A stretch of 64,000 nucleotides of DNA from Halolamina pelagica (GCF_900115675.1 NZ_FOXI01000002.1:310001-374000); one strand, 5' to 3'; counted from the stretch's first letter, positions 49,599-60,333 are shown. Notes: generated from the letters alone by a model not told the origin. Numbers and translations are program-made.

Positions 49599-50761
49599 TC
49601 GTTCCGCGGGCTACTCGGGTGATACGGCGTGTCGTACTCGCCCGGGTTGTCGTCCAGTCGGTCCGGGTTGATCCGGCCACCGAGCAGCATGAAGTCGAGA
49701 ATCGTCAGGTACAGCATTGCCTCGACGACCGGGACCGCCCGCGGCGGCAGCACCGGATCGTGGCGACCGACGACCTGAATCTCCTTCTCCTCGCCCGTCT
49801 CCCAGTCAGCGGTCCGTTGGGTTTTGGGAATCGACGTGGGGGCGTGGAGCGTGAGTTCGCCGTAAATCGGCTGGCCGGTGGTGATGCCGCCCTGCAACCC
49901 ACCGTGGTCGTTGCCCACCGGCGTCGGATCGGGATCGTCCTCGCCCTCCGGGAACTCCCAGTCCTCGTTTCGCTCCGTACCCGTGACCTCGCGTGCTTCG
50001 CGGCCGAGTCCGTACTCGACGCCCGTCGACGCCGGCACCGAGAGCATCGCCTGGCCGAGCCGGGCTGGGAAACTGTCGAACCGCGGCGCGCCGAGGCCGC
50101 GGGGGACACCCTGCGCCTCGAACTCGACGCTACCGCCGATGGAGTCACCCGCCTCCTGGTACTCGTCGATCAGGTCGCGCATCTCCGCGGCGGTCTCGGG
50201 GTCCCCACAGCGGACCTCGTTCTCCTCGCTGTGTTCGAGCATCTGTTCGAAGCTCACGTCGGGCGCCTCGATGTCGCCGATCTGGTTGACGTGGGCCTTG
50301 ACCTGTACGTCGTGCTCGCTCTGATCGAGCACCTGCTTGGCGACGGCGCCGGCGGCGACCCAGTTCACCGTCTCGCGGGCGCTGGAGCGGCCACCGCCGC
50401 CCCAGTTCCGCGTGCCGAACTTCGCGGAGTAGGTGAAGTCTCCGTGACTCGGTCGGGGGGCTGTGACGAACGGTTCGTACTTCCCCGAGCGGGCGTCCTT
50501 GTTCTGGATCGTCATCCCGATCGGCGTTCCGGTCGTGTAGCCGTCCTGGAGTCCCGACTGGATGGAGACCTCGTCAGGCTCGCCGCGGCTGGTGGTGATC
50601 ATCGACTGGCCGGGTTTGCGCCGGTCGAGGTCGCGCTGGATGTCCGCCTCGTCGAGTTCGACGCCGGCGGGGACGCCGCTGACGGTACAGCCCATCCCCG
50701 GGCCGTGACTCTCGCCGTAGGTAGTCACCTGGAACAGGCGACCGAAGCGATTGCCGTTCAT
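49595..50761 (-). CDS. aroC: Chorismate synthase
   Basis: A 388-residue enzyme converting EPSP to chorismate with reduced FMN. Signature blocks: FQVTTYGESHGPGMGCTVSG, IQRDLDRRKPGQSMITTSRG, NWGGGGRSSARETVNWVAAG and LGQAMLSVPASTGVEYGLGR. It is longer than the bacterial 360 residues, with acidic insertions usual in haloarchaea. Its stop shares TTAG with the CAP gene. aroA lies two genes upstream on the same strand. Confidence 0.95.
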   Translation of the reverse strand: MNGNRFGRLFQVTTYGESHGPGMGCTVSGVPAGVELDEADIQRDLDRRKPGQSMITTSRGEPDEVSIQSGLQDGYTTGTPIGMTIQNKDARSGKYEPFVTAPRPSHGDFTYSAKFGTRNWGGGGRSSARETVNWVAAGAVAKQVLDQSEHDVQVKAHVNQIGDIEAPDVSFEQMLEHSEENEVRCGDPETAAEMRDLIDEYQEAGDSIGGSVEFEAQGVPRGLGAPRFDSFPARLGQAMLSVPASTGVEYGLGREAREVTGTERNEDWEFPEGEDDPDPTPVGNDHGGLQGGITTGQPIYGELTLHAPTSIPKTQRTADWETGEEKEIQVVGRHDPVLPPRAVPVVEAMLYLTILDFMLLGGRINPDRLDDNPGEYDTPYHPSSPRND

Positions 50762-50780
50762 GGGCGGACGTAGAGAGCCG

Positions 50781-50792
50781 GGCTTATAGTCG
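50781..50792 (-). promoter_or_regulatory. TATA-like box for aroC
   Basis: ggcttatagtcg (CGACTATAAGCC on the minus strand) is centred about 25 bases before ATG 50761. It implies that aroC can be transcribed separately from the phosphodiesterase-like gene upstream. Confidence 0.5.
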
Positions 50793-50855
50793 TTGCAGAA
50801 GCGGCCGGTCGCCGCGGCGTCGACGCCGGCGAGCAGGCGGTGTAGTCAGGACCAG

Positions 50856-52124
50856 TCAGTCCTGCAGGTCGCTCGCGCGAGCGGCGGCGAAGGGGACGAA
50901 CATCTCCTCGGGCGTCATCCCGCCGTGGACGCCGATCTTGTCGTCCGCCTCGTGCCACATCGTCGACTCGCGGTGGACCGCCAGCAGGTCGGGCGCGCGG
51001 CGGTCGAACGTCTCCCCCGGATCTGCGTGATTGCTCCCGAAGAGCCCACGCTCGCGGTACTCCGCTTCGGAGAAGGTCAGCACGTCGTCGCCGGCCACGC
51101 GGTCGAGGTAGTCACGGAGGTCGGCGACGCGACCGTCGGCGACGTGGAACTGGACGTTCCGTGGGCCGCCGACGGGTGGGATCGGCTCGCCGTCGGCGCC
51201 CCGCGCAAGACAGTCCTGCACTTCCGAGACCGAGAGGTCGACCGGAACTTCCTCGCCGACGTTCGTGTGGCCGTGATCCGCCGTCACGAGCAGGGCGGTC
51301 TCCGCGGCCGTCTCGGCGTCGAGGTCCTCGAGGAAACCCGTCCGGATCGCCGCCGTGATCATCCTGACCTGCGCGTCGTAGCGGTCAGTGTCGGTCCCGG
51401 TCACGTGCGAGATCGTGTCGACGTTGGGCACGTACGCCGTCACGTGTGTCGGGTCATCGCCGTCGGCGACGATATCTCGGAGCGTGACGGCCATCTCGGC
51501 GACGTTCCAGTAGGCGTGCGTCTCCGCGCCGGCCGTCGTGAGCTCGGAGGAGATCGAACCGGCGATGTGCTCGGGCTGGGTGACGTGGGTGTCGACGCCG
51601 GCGGCCTCGGCGTCGCCGTAGATGGTGTCGCCGTCGAACAGTTCGCGGGGGTTCGCCAGCGGGTACTCGTCCTGCACGGGCGTGCCGTCCTCGAGGAGGT
51701 ACGGGAGCGTCTGGATCGACTCGCCGATCGAGTCGAGGTACTGGTGCCAGCCGAGCAGGCCGTGTTCGGCCGGGAGGAGCCCCGTGTGTAGCGTCGTGAT
51801 CGCGGCCGCGGTCTCGGAGGGGTAGGTGGAAGTGAGCGGGGTGACGGTGCCGTCGGTCTCGAACGCGTCGAGCAGTCGGAGCTCCTCGCGCAGGCGGGCC
51901 CACTGGTCGAGGCCGAAGCCGTCGACGACCAGGAGCACGACGTTCTCGATCCCGCCGTCGAGCAGTCCCGTGAACGCCTCGTCAGGGAGGTTCTGCGGGA
52001 ACGAGTCGGAGAGCAGCGAGAGCGCGCTCGCGGGGGCGTCGGCGAAACAGCGGTCCCGGTACGCCGGGAGGACGTAGCCGGACTCCTCGTACGCCGCACG
52101 GAGGTCGGGGGCGAGTTCGGTCAC
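50856..52124 (-). CDS. Alkaline-phosphatase-superfamily nucleotide pyrophosphatase/phosphodiesterase-like protein
   Basis: A 422-residue hydrolase. Metal and nucleophile motifs: ENVVLLVVDGFGLDQWARLR with Asp, PLTSTYPSETAAAITTLHTG with the Thr/Ser nucleophile region, and VTADHGHTNVGEE with the Asp-His-His cluster; GVHGGMTPEEMFVPF holds the late His. This pattern suits type I phosphodiesterases (NPP family). There is no signal peptide, so it is cytoplasmic. The start is GTG 52124. It lies between aroC and aroA on the same strand; a role in shikimate metabolism is not implied. Confidence 0.85.
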   Translation of the reverse strand: MTELAPDLRAAYEESGYVLPAYRDRCFADAPASALSLLSDSFPQNLPDEAFTGLLDGGIENVVLLVVDGFGLDQWARLREELRLLDAFETDGTVTPLTSTYPSETAAAITTLHTGLLPAEHGLLGWHQYLDSIGESIQTLPYLLEDGTPVQDEYPLANPRELFDGDTIYGDAEAAGVDTHVTQPEHIAGSISSELTTAGAETHAYWNVAEMAVTLRDIVADGDDPTHVTAYVPNVDTISHVTGTDTDRYDAQVRMITAAIRTGFLEDLDAETAAETALLVTADHGHTNVGEEVPVDLSVSEVQDCLARGADGEPIPPVGGPRNVQFHVADGRVADLRDYLDRVAGDDVLTFSEAEYRERGLFGSNHADPGETFDRRAPDLLAVHRESTMWHEADDKIGVHGGMTPEEMFVPFAAARASDLQD

Positions 52125-52205
52125 GATCTGACTCGCGGATCGACGGAGAAAGAGCTACCGACACGACCGGACCGCGAGCGGGCGCCGCGGGAGCGCCGAG
52201 ACCCC

Positions 52206-53510
52206 TCAGGCGTCGGTAACGTTCGCGCCGAGTTCGTCGAGGACGGTCCAGAAGTCGGGGAAGGAGACGTCGACGTGCTCGGCGCCGGCGATCGTCGTCG
52301 TCCCGTCGGCGACGAGCCCGGCGACGGCGAGCGCCATCGCGATCCGGTGGTCGCCGCGGCCGTCGACCTCGGCGCCGACGAGCGAGGAGTCGCCGCCGTG
52401 GACCGTGAGCGTGTCCCGCTCCTCGGTCACGTCAGCGCCGAGTTTTCCGAGTTCCTCGGCCATCGCGGTCACGCGATCGGTCTCCTTCAGCCGGACGTGC
52501 TCGCAGTTCACGATCCGGGTGTCTCCCTCGGCGACGGCGCCGACCGCGGCGATCGTGGGCAGGAGGTCGGGCGTGTCGCCCACGTCGACTTCGACCCCGG
52601 AGAGGTCGCCGCCCGCGGCGCGGAGTTCGCCGGCGTCGCGGTCCCAGTCGATTTCGGCGCCCATGCGGTCGAGCACGTCGACGATGGCGGTGTCACCCTG
52701 TGCGCTGGGGTGGGCACCGTCGACGACGACGCCATCGCTTCCCGCGTCTGACGCGACGGCGCCCGCGGCCGCGAGGTAGGAGATCGAGGAGAAGTCGCTG
52801 GGGACCGCGTAGCTGCCGCCGTCGGGCGAGTACGACTGGCCGCCCGCGACGCGGCACCCCGAGTCGGTGCGCTCGGCGTCGACGCCGAACGCGTCGAGCA
52901 CTTCGACGGTGATGTCGACGTACGGTGCCGACTTGAGTTCGGTCTCGAGATCGATCTCGATCCCCGCCTCCGTGACCGCACCGGCCATCAGGAGCGCCGT
53001 CACGAACTGCGAGGACACGTCGCCGGGCATCGAGACGGTTCCCCCCGAGAGTGAGTCGCCGATGACCAGCGGCGCCTGCCCGTTCCGGCGGGTGCTCTCG
53101 GCTCGTGCGCCGAGTGACTCGACGGCGTCCAGGAGCGGCCCGTGGGGCCGCGAGCGCAGGGAGTCGTCGCCGGTGAGGACCGAGAGGTCCTCCCCCAGCG
53201 CCGCCGCCGCGGTGACGAGTCGCGTCGTCGTTCCGGAGTTCTCGCAGTTGATCACGTCGTCCGGCGTCTCGGGCCGGCCGTCGAAGCCGTCGACTTCGAG
53301 GACGCCGGCATCGAGCGCGGAACGATCGACGTGACCGCCGAACGCCGAAACGGCGCGCATCGTCGCCTTCGTGTCGGCGCTGACGAGCGGGTCCTCGACC
53401 GTCGCCCCGTCGGCGTACCCTGCCGCGAGAATTGCCCGGTGCGTGTAGCTCTTCGACGGCGGTGCGCGACAGCGTCCGTCGACACTCGACTGTGAGACGT
53501 GTTTCTTCAT
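52206..53510 (-). CDS. aroA: 3-phosphoshikimate 1-carboxyvinyltransferase (EPSP synthase)
   Basis: A 434-residue enzyme adding the enolpyruvyl group from PEP to shikimate 3-phosphate. Motifs: [20 protein letters not shown] with Lys and Arg substrate contacts, [17 protein letters not shown], and [20 protein letters not shown], plus [13 protein letters not shown]. It feeds aroC. A TATA-like run near 53555-53565 gives a leader of about 20-25 bases. Confidence 0.95.
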   Translation of the reverse strand: MKKHVSQSSVDGRCRAPPSKSYTHRAILAAGYADGATVEDPLVSADTKATMRAVSAFGGHVDRSALDAGVLEVDGFDGRPETPDDVINCENSGTTTRLVTAAAALGEDLSVLTGDDSLRSRPHGPLLDAVESLGARAESTRRNGQAPLVIGDSLSGGTVSMPGDVSSQFVTALLMAGAVTEAGIEIDLETELKSAPYVDITVEVLDAFGVDAERTDSGCRVAGGQSYSPDGGSYAVPSDFSSISYLAAAGAVASDAGSDGVVVDGAHPSAQGDTAIVDVLDRMGAEIDWDRDAGELRAAGGDLSGVEVDVGDTPDLLPTIAAVGAVAEGDTRIVNCEHVRLKETDRVTAMAEELGKLGADVTEERDTLTVHGGDSSLVGAEVDGRGDHRIAMALAVAGLVADGTTTIAGAEHVDVSFPDFWTVLDELGANVTDA

Positions 53511-53603
53511 GCACCCCTGTCAGACTGCCGGGGAGATGAGTCCACCGGAGCCCGTTTTTGAAGTACGGTGACGGGGCCACCATCTCCGTGACCTGACTGC
53601 TGC

Positions 53604-53642
53604 CGTGAGACGGTTCGCGAGTGTGTGGCCAGCCGTCTCACG
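53604..53642. repeat. 10-base inverted repeat between aroA and the M20 hydrolase gene
   Basis: CGTGAGACGG (53604-53613) pairs perfectly with CCGTCTCACG (53633-53642), loop 19 bases. It lies in a 180-base gap (53511-53690), 49 bases past the hydrolase stop and upstream of the aroA promoter region. It may be a terminator hairpin for the hydrolase transcript or an operator ahead of aroA. No other gene is supported in this gap. Confidence 0.5.
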
Positions 53643-53690
53643 AGGATTTCGGCCACCTGTTCGTACGGGGACGCCAGCGCTGCGGCGGGG

Positions 53691-54956
53691 CTACTCCCCA
53701 GCGGCGTCAGCGCCTGCCACGTCGGCCATCGCCCCGGCCATCACGCGGGTCGCGTTCGCGCAGTCCTCCCAGTCCGTCCACTCCCGCGGGTTGTGGCTGA
53801 TGCCGTCCTCCGATGGCGCGAAGAGCAGCGCGGCCTCCGTCACGTCGGCGAGGTGCATCGTGTCGTGGGCGGCACCGGAGTGCAGGTCCATCGTCCGGAT
53901 CCCGGCCTCCTCCCCCGCGCGGTGGGCAGCCCCCCGAAGCGACTCGGACATCGGCGTCGGTTCGAGGTCGAACGGCCGGGAGAACGAGGTCTCCACGCCG
54001 CGGTCGGCTTCGACGACGGCGAGGCTCGATCGCGTGGCGTCGACGATGGTCTGCATCGACTGGTACTCCACGTCCCGGATGTCGACGCCCATCTCGACCG
54101 TCCCGGGGACGACGTTGGTCGCGTTCGGGGAGACCGAGAGCGAGCCGACAGTGCCGACTGCGGTCTCGCTCTCCTCGGCGACGACCTCGTTGGCCGCGGC
54201 CTCCACGTCTAACACCACCTCCGATGCGGCCGCGAGCGCGTCGGTGCGCTCGTCCATCGGCGTCGCACCGGCGTGGTTCGCCTCGCCGACGATCTCCGCC
54301 TCGCAGTGGGTGATCCCGGTGATCGTGGTTACCACCCCGACCGGGACGTTCTCGCGCTCCAGTTGGGTGTGCTGTTCGACGTGGAGTTCGTACCACGCCG
54401 CCCACTCGCTGGCGTCGAGTCGGCCCTCGCCCTGGAAGCCGATCCGCGAAAGCGACTCTTCGAGGCTGATCCCCCCGTCGTCCTCGATCCCGAGCGCCTC
54501 GTCCACGGTTCGCTCGCCGACGGCGACCGAGGAGCCGAGCAGCCCGTCGGCGAAGCGCTGGCCCTCCTCCTCGGTGAAGGAGACGACGACCAGCGGCCGC
54601 GCCGGCTCGACGCAGGCGTCCTGCATCGCGCGAACCGCCTCCAGCGCGGCGTAGACGCCGAGCGGGCCGTCGAAGATCCCGCCCTCGGGAACCGAGTCCA
54701 CGTGGCTCCCGGCGGCGACGGGTGCGGCGCCGGGGTCCGCCGATTCGGGGACCCATCTCCCGGCGATGTTCCCCACCGCGTCGACGGTCACGTCCAGCCC
54801 CGCGTCCTCCATCCGCTCGACGAGCCTTTCGCGGGCGGCCCGGTTGGCGTCGGTTCCGGTGAGAACGGTCCGGCCGCGTCCTTCCTCCACCTCGATCTCC
54901 CCGTGCTCGGCGTTGGCCTCGATGTCCGCCCGGAGGCGGTCGGCGTCGACGTGCAT
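53691..54956 (-). CDS. M20 Zn-dependent hydrolase (hydantoinase/N-carbamoylase/allantoate amidohydrolase type)
   Basis: A 421-residue amidohydrolase. VAAGSHVDSVPEGGIFDGPL has the metal His and Asp, VVVSFTEEEGQRFADGLLGS the Glu pair, YELHVEQHTQLERENVPVG the bridging residues, and MDLHSGAAHDTMHLADV the last His. EANHAGATPMDERTDALAAA is the dimer-domain signature of the AmaB/HyuC/AllC group. It probably releases ammonia or carbamate from ureido compounds. ATG 54956 has a TATA-like box 25-34 bases upstream. Confidence 0.9.
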   Translation of the reverse strand: MHVDADRLRADIEANAEHGEIEVEEGRGRTVLTGTDANRAARERLVERMEDAGLDVTVDAVGNIAGRWVPESADPGAAPVAAGSHVDSVPEGGIFDGPLGVYAALEAVRAMQDACVEPARPLVVVSFTEEEGQRFADGLLGSSVAVGERTVDEALGIEDDGGISLEESLSRIGFQGEGRLDASEWAAWYELHVEQHTQLERENVPVGVVTTITGITHCEAEIVGEANHAGATPMDERTDALAAASEVVLDVEAAANEVVAEESETAVGTVGSLSVSPNATNVVPGTVEMGVDIRDVEYQSMQTIVDATRSSLAVVEADRGVETSFSRPFDLEPTPMSESLRGAAHRAGEEAGIRTMDLHSGAAHDTMHLADVTEAALLFAPSEDGISHNPREWTDWEDCANATRVMAGAMADVAGADAAGE

Positions 54957-54980
54957 ACTTGACCGTGGCGGCGCCGACGC

Positions 54981-54990
54981 CCTTACGTGT
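54981..54990 (-). promoter_or_regulatory. TATA-like box for the M20 hydrolase gene
   Basis: ccttacgtgt (ACACGTAAGG on the minus strand) is centred about 29 bases before ATG 54956. Confidence 0.45.
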
Positions 54991-55030
54991 ACCCTTCGGG
55001 GCAGCCGGCGAGGACACCCCCGGAGTCGTG

Positions 55031-55041
55031 GTGCTTAACCC
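55031..55041 (+). promoter_or_regulatory. TATA-like box for lhr
   Basis: gtgcttaaccc is centred about 29 bases before ATG 55065, on the other side of a 108-base divergent gap. Confidence 0.45.
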
Positions 55042-55064
55042 CGACGACCGTCTCCGTCCGATAG

Positions 55065-57920
55065 ATGCAGAACGCCGGAGCTGACGCGTTCACCCACCTC
55101 GGACCGGCGGTTCGGGAGGCCCTCTCCGAACGGGGGTTCTCGACGCCGACCGAGCCACAGCGACGGGCGATCCCCCCGCTCGCGGCGGGCGAGAACGCAC
55201 TGGTGATCGCGCCCACCGGGACTGGCAAGACCGAGACCGCGATGCTCCCGGTGCTCGACCGGATCGCGGCCGCCGAGGAGCGCCACGGCATTTCGGCGCT
55301 GTACATCACGCCCCTCCGCGCGCTGAACCGCGACATGCTCGAACGGCTGGAGTGGTGGGGCGAGACGCTGGACCTCGAGGTCGACGTGCGCCACGGCGAC
55401 ACCACCGACTACCAGCGCAGCAAGCAGGCCGACGACCCGCCGGACGTGCTGATCACCACGCCCGAGACGGTGCAGGCGATGCTGACCGGCGAGAAACTCC
55501 GGAAGGCGCTCTCGGACGTCGAGCACCTGATCGTCGACGAGGTCCACGAGCTCGCGGCCTCCAAGCGCGGCGCCCAGCTGACGATCGCGATGGAGCGCGT
55601 CCAGGAGCTCTCGGGGCCGTTCCAGCGGATCGGGCTCTCGGCGACCGTCGGCGACCCCGACGAGGTCGCGAAGTTCCTCACCGGCGCCGTCCAGGACGAG
55701 CGCCGAACCCGGCGGGACTATCGGATCGTCGAAGTCGACGCCGGCTCGAAGATCGACCTCGACGTGGTCCGGCCGGAGATCACCGACTCGGACCGCCGAC
55801 TCGCGGGCGAGCTCGCGACCGAGCCGGAGATCGCCAGCCACGTCCGGTTCATCCGGGACGTGGTCGCCGAGAACGAGTCGACGCTCGTGTTCGTCAACAC
55901 CCGGCAGACCGCGGAGGCGCTGGGATCGCGGTTCAAGAGCCTCGACGCGCCGATCGGGATCCACCACGGGTCGCTCTCGAAGGACGCCCGCATCGAGGTC
56001 GAGGAGGCGTTCAAGGCCGGCGAGGTCGACGGCCTCGTCTGCACGTCGTCGATGGAACTGGGGATCGACGTCGGCCGCGTCGACCACGTCGTGCAGTACG
56101 GCTCGCCCCGCGAGGTCGCACGCCTGCTCCAGCGCGTCGGCCGCGCGGGGCACCGCCGGGATCAGGTCTCGAACGGCACCGTCGTCGTCTCCGACGCCGA
56201 CGACGCCAGCGAGGCGATGGCGATCGCCCGCCGAGCCGCGGCCGGCGAGGTCGAACCCGCCGGCATCCACGAGGGGAGCCTCGACGTGCTCGCGAACCAG
56301 ATCGTCGGCCTGTTGATGGACCACGGCGATATCGACGCCCGCGAAGCCTACGAGCGGATCAAACGCGCCTACCCGTTCCGGGACCTGCCCGAGGCGACGT
56401 TCCGCGAGGTCGTCCGGGAACTCTCCTCGAACCGCCTGCTCTGGCTGGAGGAGGACCACGACCGCATCGAGAGTTCGGGCGGGACGTGGCAGTACTACTA
56501 CGCGAACCTCTCGATGATCCCCGACGAGGAGAAGTACGAGGTGTACGACGTCTCCTCCCGGCGCGGGATCGGGACGCTCGACGAGCGGTTCGTCGTCAAC
56601 TTCGCGGAGCCGGGCTCGGTGTTCGTCCAGCGCGGCGAGATGTGGCGCGTCGACCGCGTCGACGACGAGGAGGAGCGGGTCGAAGTCTCGCCCGTGCAGG
56701 ACCCCGGCGGCGAGGTGCCGACGTGGGTCGGCTCCGAGATCCCCGTCCCCGCGGCCGTCGCGAACGAGGTCGGCGAGCAGCGCGAGGTAGCTGCCCGGCA
56801 GTTCGAGACCGGCGCCGACCCGTCGGCCGTCGGCGCCGACTTCACGAACCGCTACCCCGTCGACGCCGCGACGGCCGAGACCGCGCTCGAACCGGTCGAA
56901 CGGCAGGTCGAGGCTGGCGCGCCCGTGCCGACGGCGGAGCGGCTGGTGCTGGAGTCACAGGGGCGGACGGTCGTGCTCAACAGCCCGTACGGCCACCAGG
57001 TGAACGAGACGCTGGGGAAGCTCTGCTCGGCGCTCGTCGGGCAGCGAACGGGCTCCTCGGTCGGGATGGAGGTCGACCCCTACCGGATCGAGTTCGAGGT
57101 CCCGGGCGGCGTCGGCCTGGCTGCGTTCGACGAGGTGCTGCGGGAGACCGACCCCGACCACGTCGAGGCGATCCTCGAACTCGCGCTCAAGAACTCGGAC
57201 GCGCTGAAGTTCACGCTCAGCCACGTCGCCGCCAAGTTCGGCGCGCTCAAGCGCTACCAGGGCCAGGGGCGCTTCGGCGCCGACCGGCTGCTCGCCGCGC
57301 TCGAGGACACGCCCGTCTACGAGGAAGCGCTCCGGCAGGTGTTCCACGAGGACCTCGCCGTCACGGCGACGAAGGACCTGCTCGACGCGATCCAGTCCGC
57401 GGACGGCGACGTGGAACTGACGACCGCCCGCGAGCGCACGCCCATCGGCGCCGGCGGGCGCTCCGCGGGCGGCGAGTTCCTCGTCCCGGACGACGCCGAC
57501 GCCAGCGTGATCCAGACCGTCCGGGACCGGCTGGAGGGCGACCGCGTGCTGCTGTTCTGTGTCCACTGCAAGGACTGGAACCGCCGGCAGGAAGTGGGGA
57601 AGATCCGCGAACCGATCAAGTGCCCCGAGTGTGGCTCCACCCGGGTCGCGGCGCTCAACCCGTGGGCCGACGAGGTGGTGAAGGCGACCCGCGCCGACGA
57701 GAAGGACGACGAGCAGGACCGCATGACGCGGAAGGCGTTCAGGTCCGCGAACCTCGTGCAGGAACACGGGCTGAAGGCCGTGCGGGCGCTCGCGGCCCGC
57801 GGCGTCGGCCCGCAGACGGCCGCGCGGATCATCTCGAAGTTCCGCGAGGACGAGGCCGACTTCTACCGGGACATCCTCGAGCAGGAGCGCCAGTACGCGC
57901 GGACCAAGAGCTTCTGGTGA
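55065..57920 (+). CDS. lhr: Lhr-type ATP-dependent DNA/RNA helicase
   Basis: A 951-residue superfamily 2 helicase. Walker A is APTGTGKTETAM (about 49-60), the motif II DEVH is in LIVDEVHELAASKRGAQLTI (about 155), motif III is IGLSATVGDPDEV, and motif VI is YGSPREVARLLQRVGRAGHR. The winged-helix and Lhr core domains follow, and CVHCKDWNRRQEVG with CPECGSTR near 832-857 makes a Cys4 zinc site as in some archaeal Lhr subgroups. Lhr proteins unwind DNA-RNA hybrids and forked DNA in repair and RNA metabolism. cdc48 begins 53 bases downstream. Confidence 0.93.
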   Translation: MQNAGADAFTHLGPAVREALSERGFSTPTEPQRRAIPPLAAGENALVIAPTGTGKTETAMLPVLDRIAAAEERHGISALYITPLRALNRDMLERLEWWGETLDLEVDVRHGDTTDYQRSKQADDPPDVLITTPETVQAMLTGEKLRKALSDVEHLIVDEVHELAASKRGAQLTIAMERVQELSGPFQRIGLSATVGDPDEVAKFLTGAVQDERRTRRDYRIVEVDAGSKIDLDVVRPEITDSDRRLAGELATEPEIASHVRFIRDVVAENESTLVFVNTRQTAEALGSRFKSLDAPIGIHHGSLSKDARIEVEEAFKAGEVDGLVCTSSMELGIDVGRVDHVVQYGSPREVARLLQRVGRAGHRRDQVSNGTVVVSDADDASEAMAIARRAAAGEVEPAGIHEGSLDVLANQIVGLLMDHGDIDAREAYERIKRAYPFRDLPEATFREVVRELSSNRLLWLEEDHDRIESSGGTWQYYYANLSMIPDEEKYEVYDVSSRRGIGTLDERFVVNFAEPGSVFVQRGEMWRVDRVDDEEERVEVSPVQDPGGEVPTWVGSEIPVPAAVANEVGEQREVAARQFETGADPSAVGADFTNRYPVDAATAETALEPVERQVEAGAPVPTAERLVLESQGRTVVLNSPYGHQVNETLGKLCSALVGQRTGSSVGMEVDPYRIEFEVPGGVGLAAFDEVLRETDPDHVEAILELALKNSDALKFTLSHVAAKFGALKRYQGQGRFGADRLLAALEDTPVYEEALRQVFHEDLAVTATKDLLDAIQSADGDVELTTARERTPIGAGGRSAGGEFLVPDDADASVIQTVRDRLEGDRVLLFCVHCKDWNRRQEVGKIREPIKCPECGSTRVAALNPWADEVVKATRADEKDDEQDRMTRKAFRSANLVQEHGLKAVRALAARGVGPQTAARIISKFREDEADFYRDILEQERQYARTKSFW

Positions 57921-57973
57921 TCGCTTCTCGTTCGTCCGGCAACGCTTTGGGGCGCCCGACCCCACCCCCGGCC

Positions 57974-60244
57974 ATGACCGACTCCCTCCGCCTCACCGTC
58001 CGCGCCGCCGAGAAGCGCGACGCGGGTCGGGGTATCGCCCGGCTGCCGGAAGCCGCCAGACAGCAGTTGGGCCTGCTCTCGGGCGACACCGTCCTGATCG
58101 AGGGCGAACGCGAAACCGTCGCGAAGCTCTGGCCCGCGCGGGGCGACGTCCCCGACGGCGTGGTCCGGATCGACGCCGACAGCCGCGCCAACGCCGGCGT
58201 GAAAGTCGGCGACACCGTCCGCGTCGCCGCGGCCGACCTCCCCGAGGCCAGACGCGTCACCCTGCGCGCCCCGGCGGCGCTGGGCGAAGTCGACGTGGAG
58301 CGCGACTCCATCGAACGCCTCGTGGCCGAGGACGTTCGCAACCGGCCCGTCGCGCCCGGCGACCGACTCCACCTCGAGCGCCTCTCAGACATCGGGTTCG
58401 CCGTCGACGACACCGACCCCGACGGCCGCATCCGGGTCACCGAGGAGACGACCGTTCGGGTGGTGATCGAGGGCGAGGCCGACACGTCGGGGCACCTCGG
58501 CGAGATCGGTCAGTCCGCGGGATCGACCGCGGAAGCGTCGTCGTCGGATACTGACGAGACGGAACCTGGCGGTACGAGCGTCGAGGTCGAGGGCGGCGCC
58601 GTCGACGTGGACGGTGCCGGCGACACGACGACCGGCGTCGCCTACGAGGACATCGGCGGCCTCGACGAGGAGCTGGACCTGGTTCGCGAGACGGTCGAAC
58701 TCCCCCTCTCGAACCCCGAACTGTTCGCGCGGCTGGGGATCGACCCGCCGAAGGGGGTGCTGCTCCACGGGCCGCCCGGCACCGGGAAGACCCTGATCGC
58801 GAAAGCCGTCGCCAACGAGGTCGACGCGACGTTCATCTCCATCTCCGGTCCGGAGATCATGAGCAAGTACAAAGGCGAGAGCGAGGAGCGCGTCCGGGAG
58901 GTGTTCGAGGCCGCACAGGACGACGCGCCGGCGATCGTCTTCTTCGACGAGATCGACTCCGTCGCGCCCAAGCGCGAGGATGGCGGCGACGTGGAGAGCC
59001 GCGTCGTCGGCCAACTGCTCTCGCTGATGGACGGACTGAACGCCCGCGGGGAGGTGGTCGTCATCGGCGCAACCAACCGCGTCGACGAGATCGACCCCGC
59101 GCTCCGGCGCGGCGGGCGGTTCGACCGCGAGATCGAGATCGGCGTCCCCGGCGAGACCGGCCGACGGGAGATCCTCGACGTGCACACCCGGAACATGCCC
59201 CTCGCCGACGACGTGCGCGTCGACCGGCTCGCGGAGCGGACCCACGGGTTCACCGGCGCGGACCTCGCCTCGGTCGCGAAGGAGGCGGCGATGTCCGCGC
59301 TCCGGCGGGCGCGCCGAGAGGGAACCGAGACCGCCGACGCGGACCCCGAGACGGCGATCGCCGCCGCCGACCTCACGGTCACCCGTTCGGACTTCGAGTC
59401 GGCGATGGCGGCGGTCGAACCCAGCGCGATGCGGGAGTACGTCGCCGAGTCGCCGGCGGCCGACTTCGACGACGTGGGCGGACTGGACGAGGCACGGGAG
59501 ACGCTCGAGCGGGCGGTCACATGGCCGCTGACCTACGGGCCGTTGTTCGACGCCGTCGAGGCGTCGCCGCCGACCGGCATCCTGCTCCACGGGCCCCCGG
59601 GGACCGGGAAGACGCTGCTCGCACGCGCCATCGCCGGCGAGAGCGGCGTGAACTTCCTCCAGGTCGCCGGGCCGGAACTGCTCGATCGCTACGTCGGCGA
59701 GAGCGAGAAGGCGGTCCGGGAGCTGTTCGAACGCGCCAGACAGGCGGCGCCCGCGGTGGTGTTCTTCGACGAGATCGACGCCGTCGCCACGGCCCGCGAC
59801 GGGGGGAACGACTCAGAGGTGGGCCAGCGTGTGGTCTCACAACTGCTGACCGAACTCGATCGCGCCGCGGACAACCCCAACCTCGTGGTGCTCGCAGCCA
59901 CCAACCGGAAGGAGGCGCTCGATCCGGCCCTCCTGCGGCCAGGCCGGTTCGAGTCCCACGTCCACGTTCCCGCGCCGGGCGAGGACGCCCGCCGAGAGAT
60001 CCTGGCGGTCCACGTGGCGGGCAAGCCCCTGGCGGACGACGTGGATCTGGACGCCATCGCGGCCGCGATGGCGGGCTACACGGGCGCGGACGTGGCGGCG
60101 GTCGTCCGCGAGGCGACGCTGCTGGCGGTCGAGGACGTGGCGGATCGCTACGACGGCGCCGAGGCCAACGAGCACGCCGACGAGATCGTGCTGTCCGGCG
60201 ACCACTTCGAGCGCGCGCTCGATGCGATCGTACCCTCCATCTGA
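57974..60244 (+). CDS. cdc48: CDC48/VAT-type AAA+ ATPase
   Basis: A 756-residue unfoldase with an N-terminal double-psi beta-barrel domain (about 1-180, [17 protein letters not shown] at the start), an acidic linker (about 180-218) and two AAA modules. D1 has [20 protein letters not shown] (about 265) with [15 protein letters not shown]2 has [20 protein letters not shown] (about 539) with [14 protein letters not shown], each followed by sensor and Arg finger ([19 protein letters not shown]). It extracts and unfolds proteins, in archaea often for the proteasome. Haloarchaea carry several paralogues. It lacks an obvious C-terminal HbYX motif. Confidence 0.94.
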   Translation: MTDSLRLTVRAAEKRDAGRGIARLPEAARQQLGLLSGDTVLIEGERETVAKLWPARGDVPDGVVRIDADSRANAGVKVGDTVRVAAADLPEARRVTLRAPAALGEVDVERDSIERLVAEDVRNRPVAPGDRLHLERLSDIGFAVDDTDPDGRIRVTEETTVRVVIEGEADTSGHLGEIGQSAGSTAEASSSDTDETEPGGTSVEVEGGAVDVDGAGDTTTGVAYEDIGGLDEELDLVRETVELPLSNPELFARLGIDPPKGVLLHGPPGTGKTLIAKAVANEVDATFISISGPEIMSKYKGESEERVREVFEAAQDDAPAIVFFDEIDSVAPKREDGGDVESRVVGQLLSLMDGLNARGEVVVIGATNRVDEIDPALRRGGRFDREIEIGVPGETGRREILDVHTRNMPLADDVRVDRLAERTHGFTGADLASVAKEAAMSALRRARREGTETADADPETAIAAADLTVTRSDFESAMAAVEPSAMREYVAESPAADFDDVGGLDEARETLERAVTWPLTYGPLFDAVEASPPTGILLHGPPGTGKTLLARAIAGESGVNFLQVAGPELLDRYVGESEKAVRELFERARQAAPAVVFFDEIDAVATARDGGNDSEVGQRVVSQLLTELDRAADNPNLVVLAATNRKEALDPALLRPGRFESHVHVPAPGEDARREILAVHVAGKPLADDVDLDAIAAAMAGYTGADVAAVVREATLLAVEDVADRYDGAEANEHADEIVLSGDHFERALDAIVPSI

Positions 60245-60333
60245 TCGCTGTTACAGCCACTCGGTGGCGTCGCCGTGTCCGAGACTGGCCCGGTGCCGGG
60301 TGGCTTATGCCACTCCAGCCGTACGCTCCGGTA

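Noticed and set aside
55352-57973. A 1630-codon frame running through lhr into cdc48
   Set aside because: Up to about 57970 it is the out-of-frame shadow of lhr, rich in Arg and Gly; only the part from ATG 57974 is cdc48.
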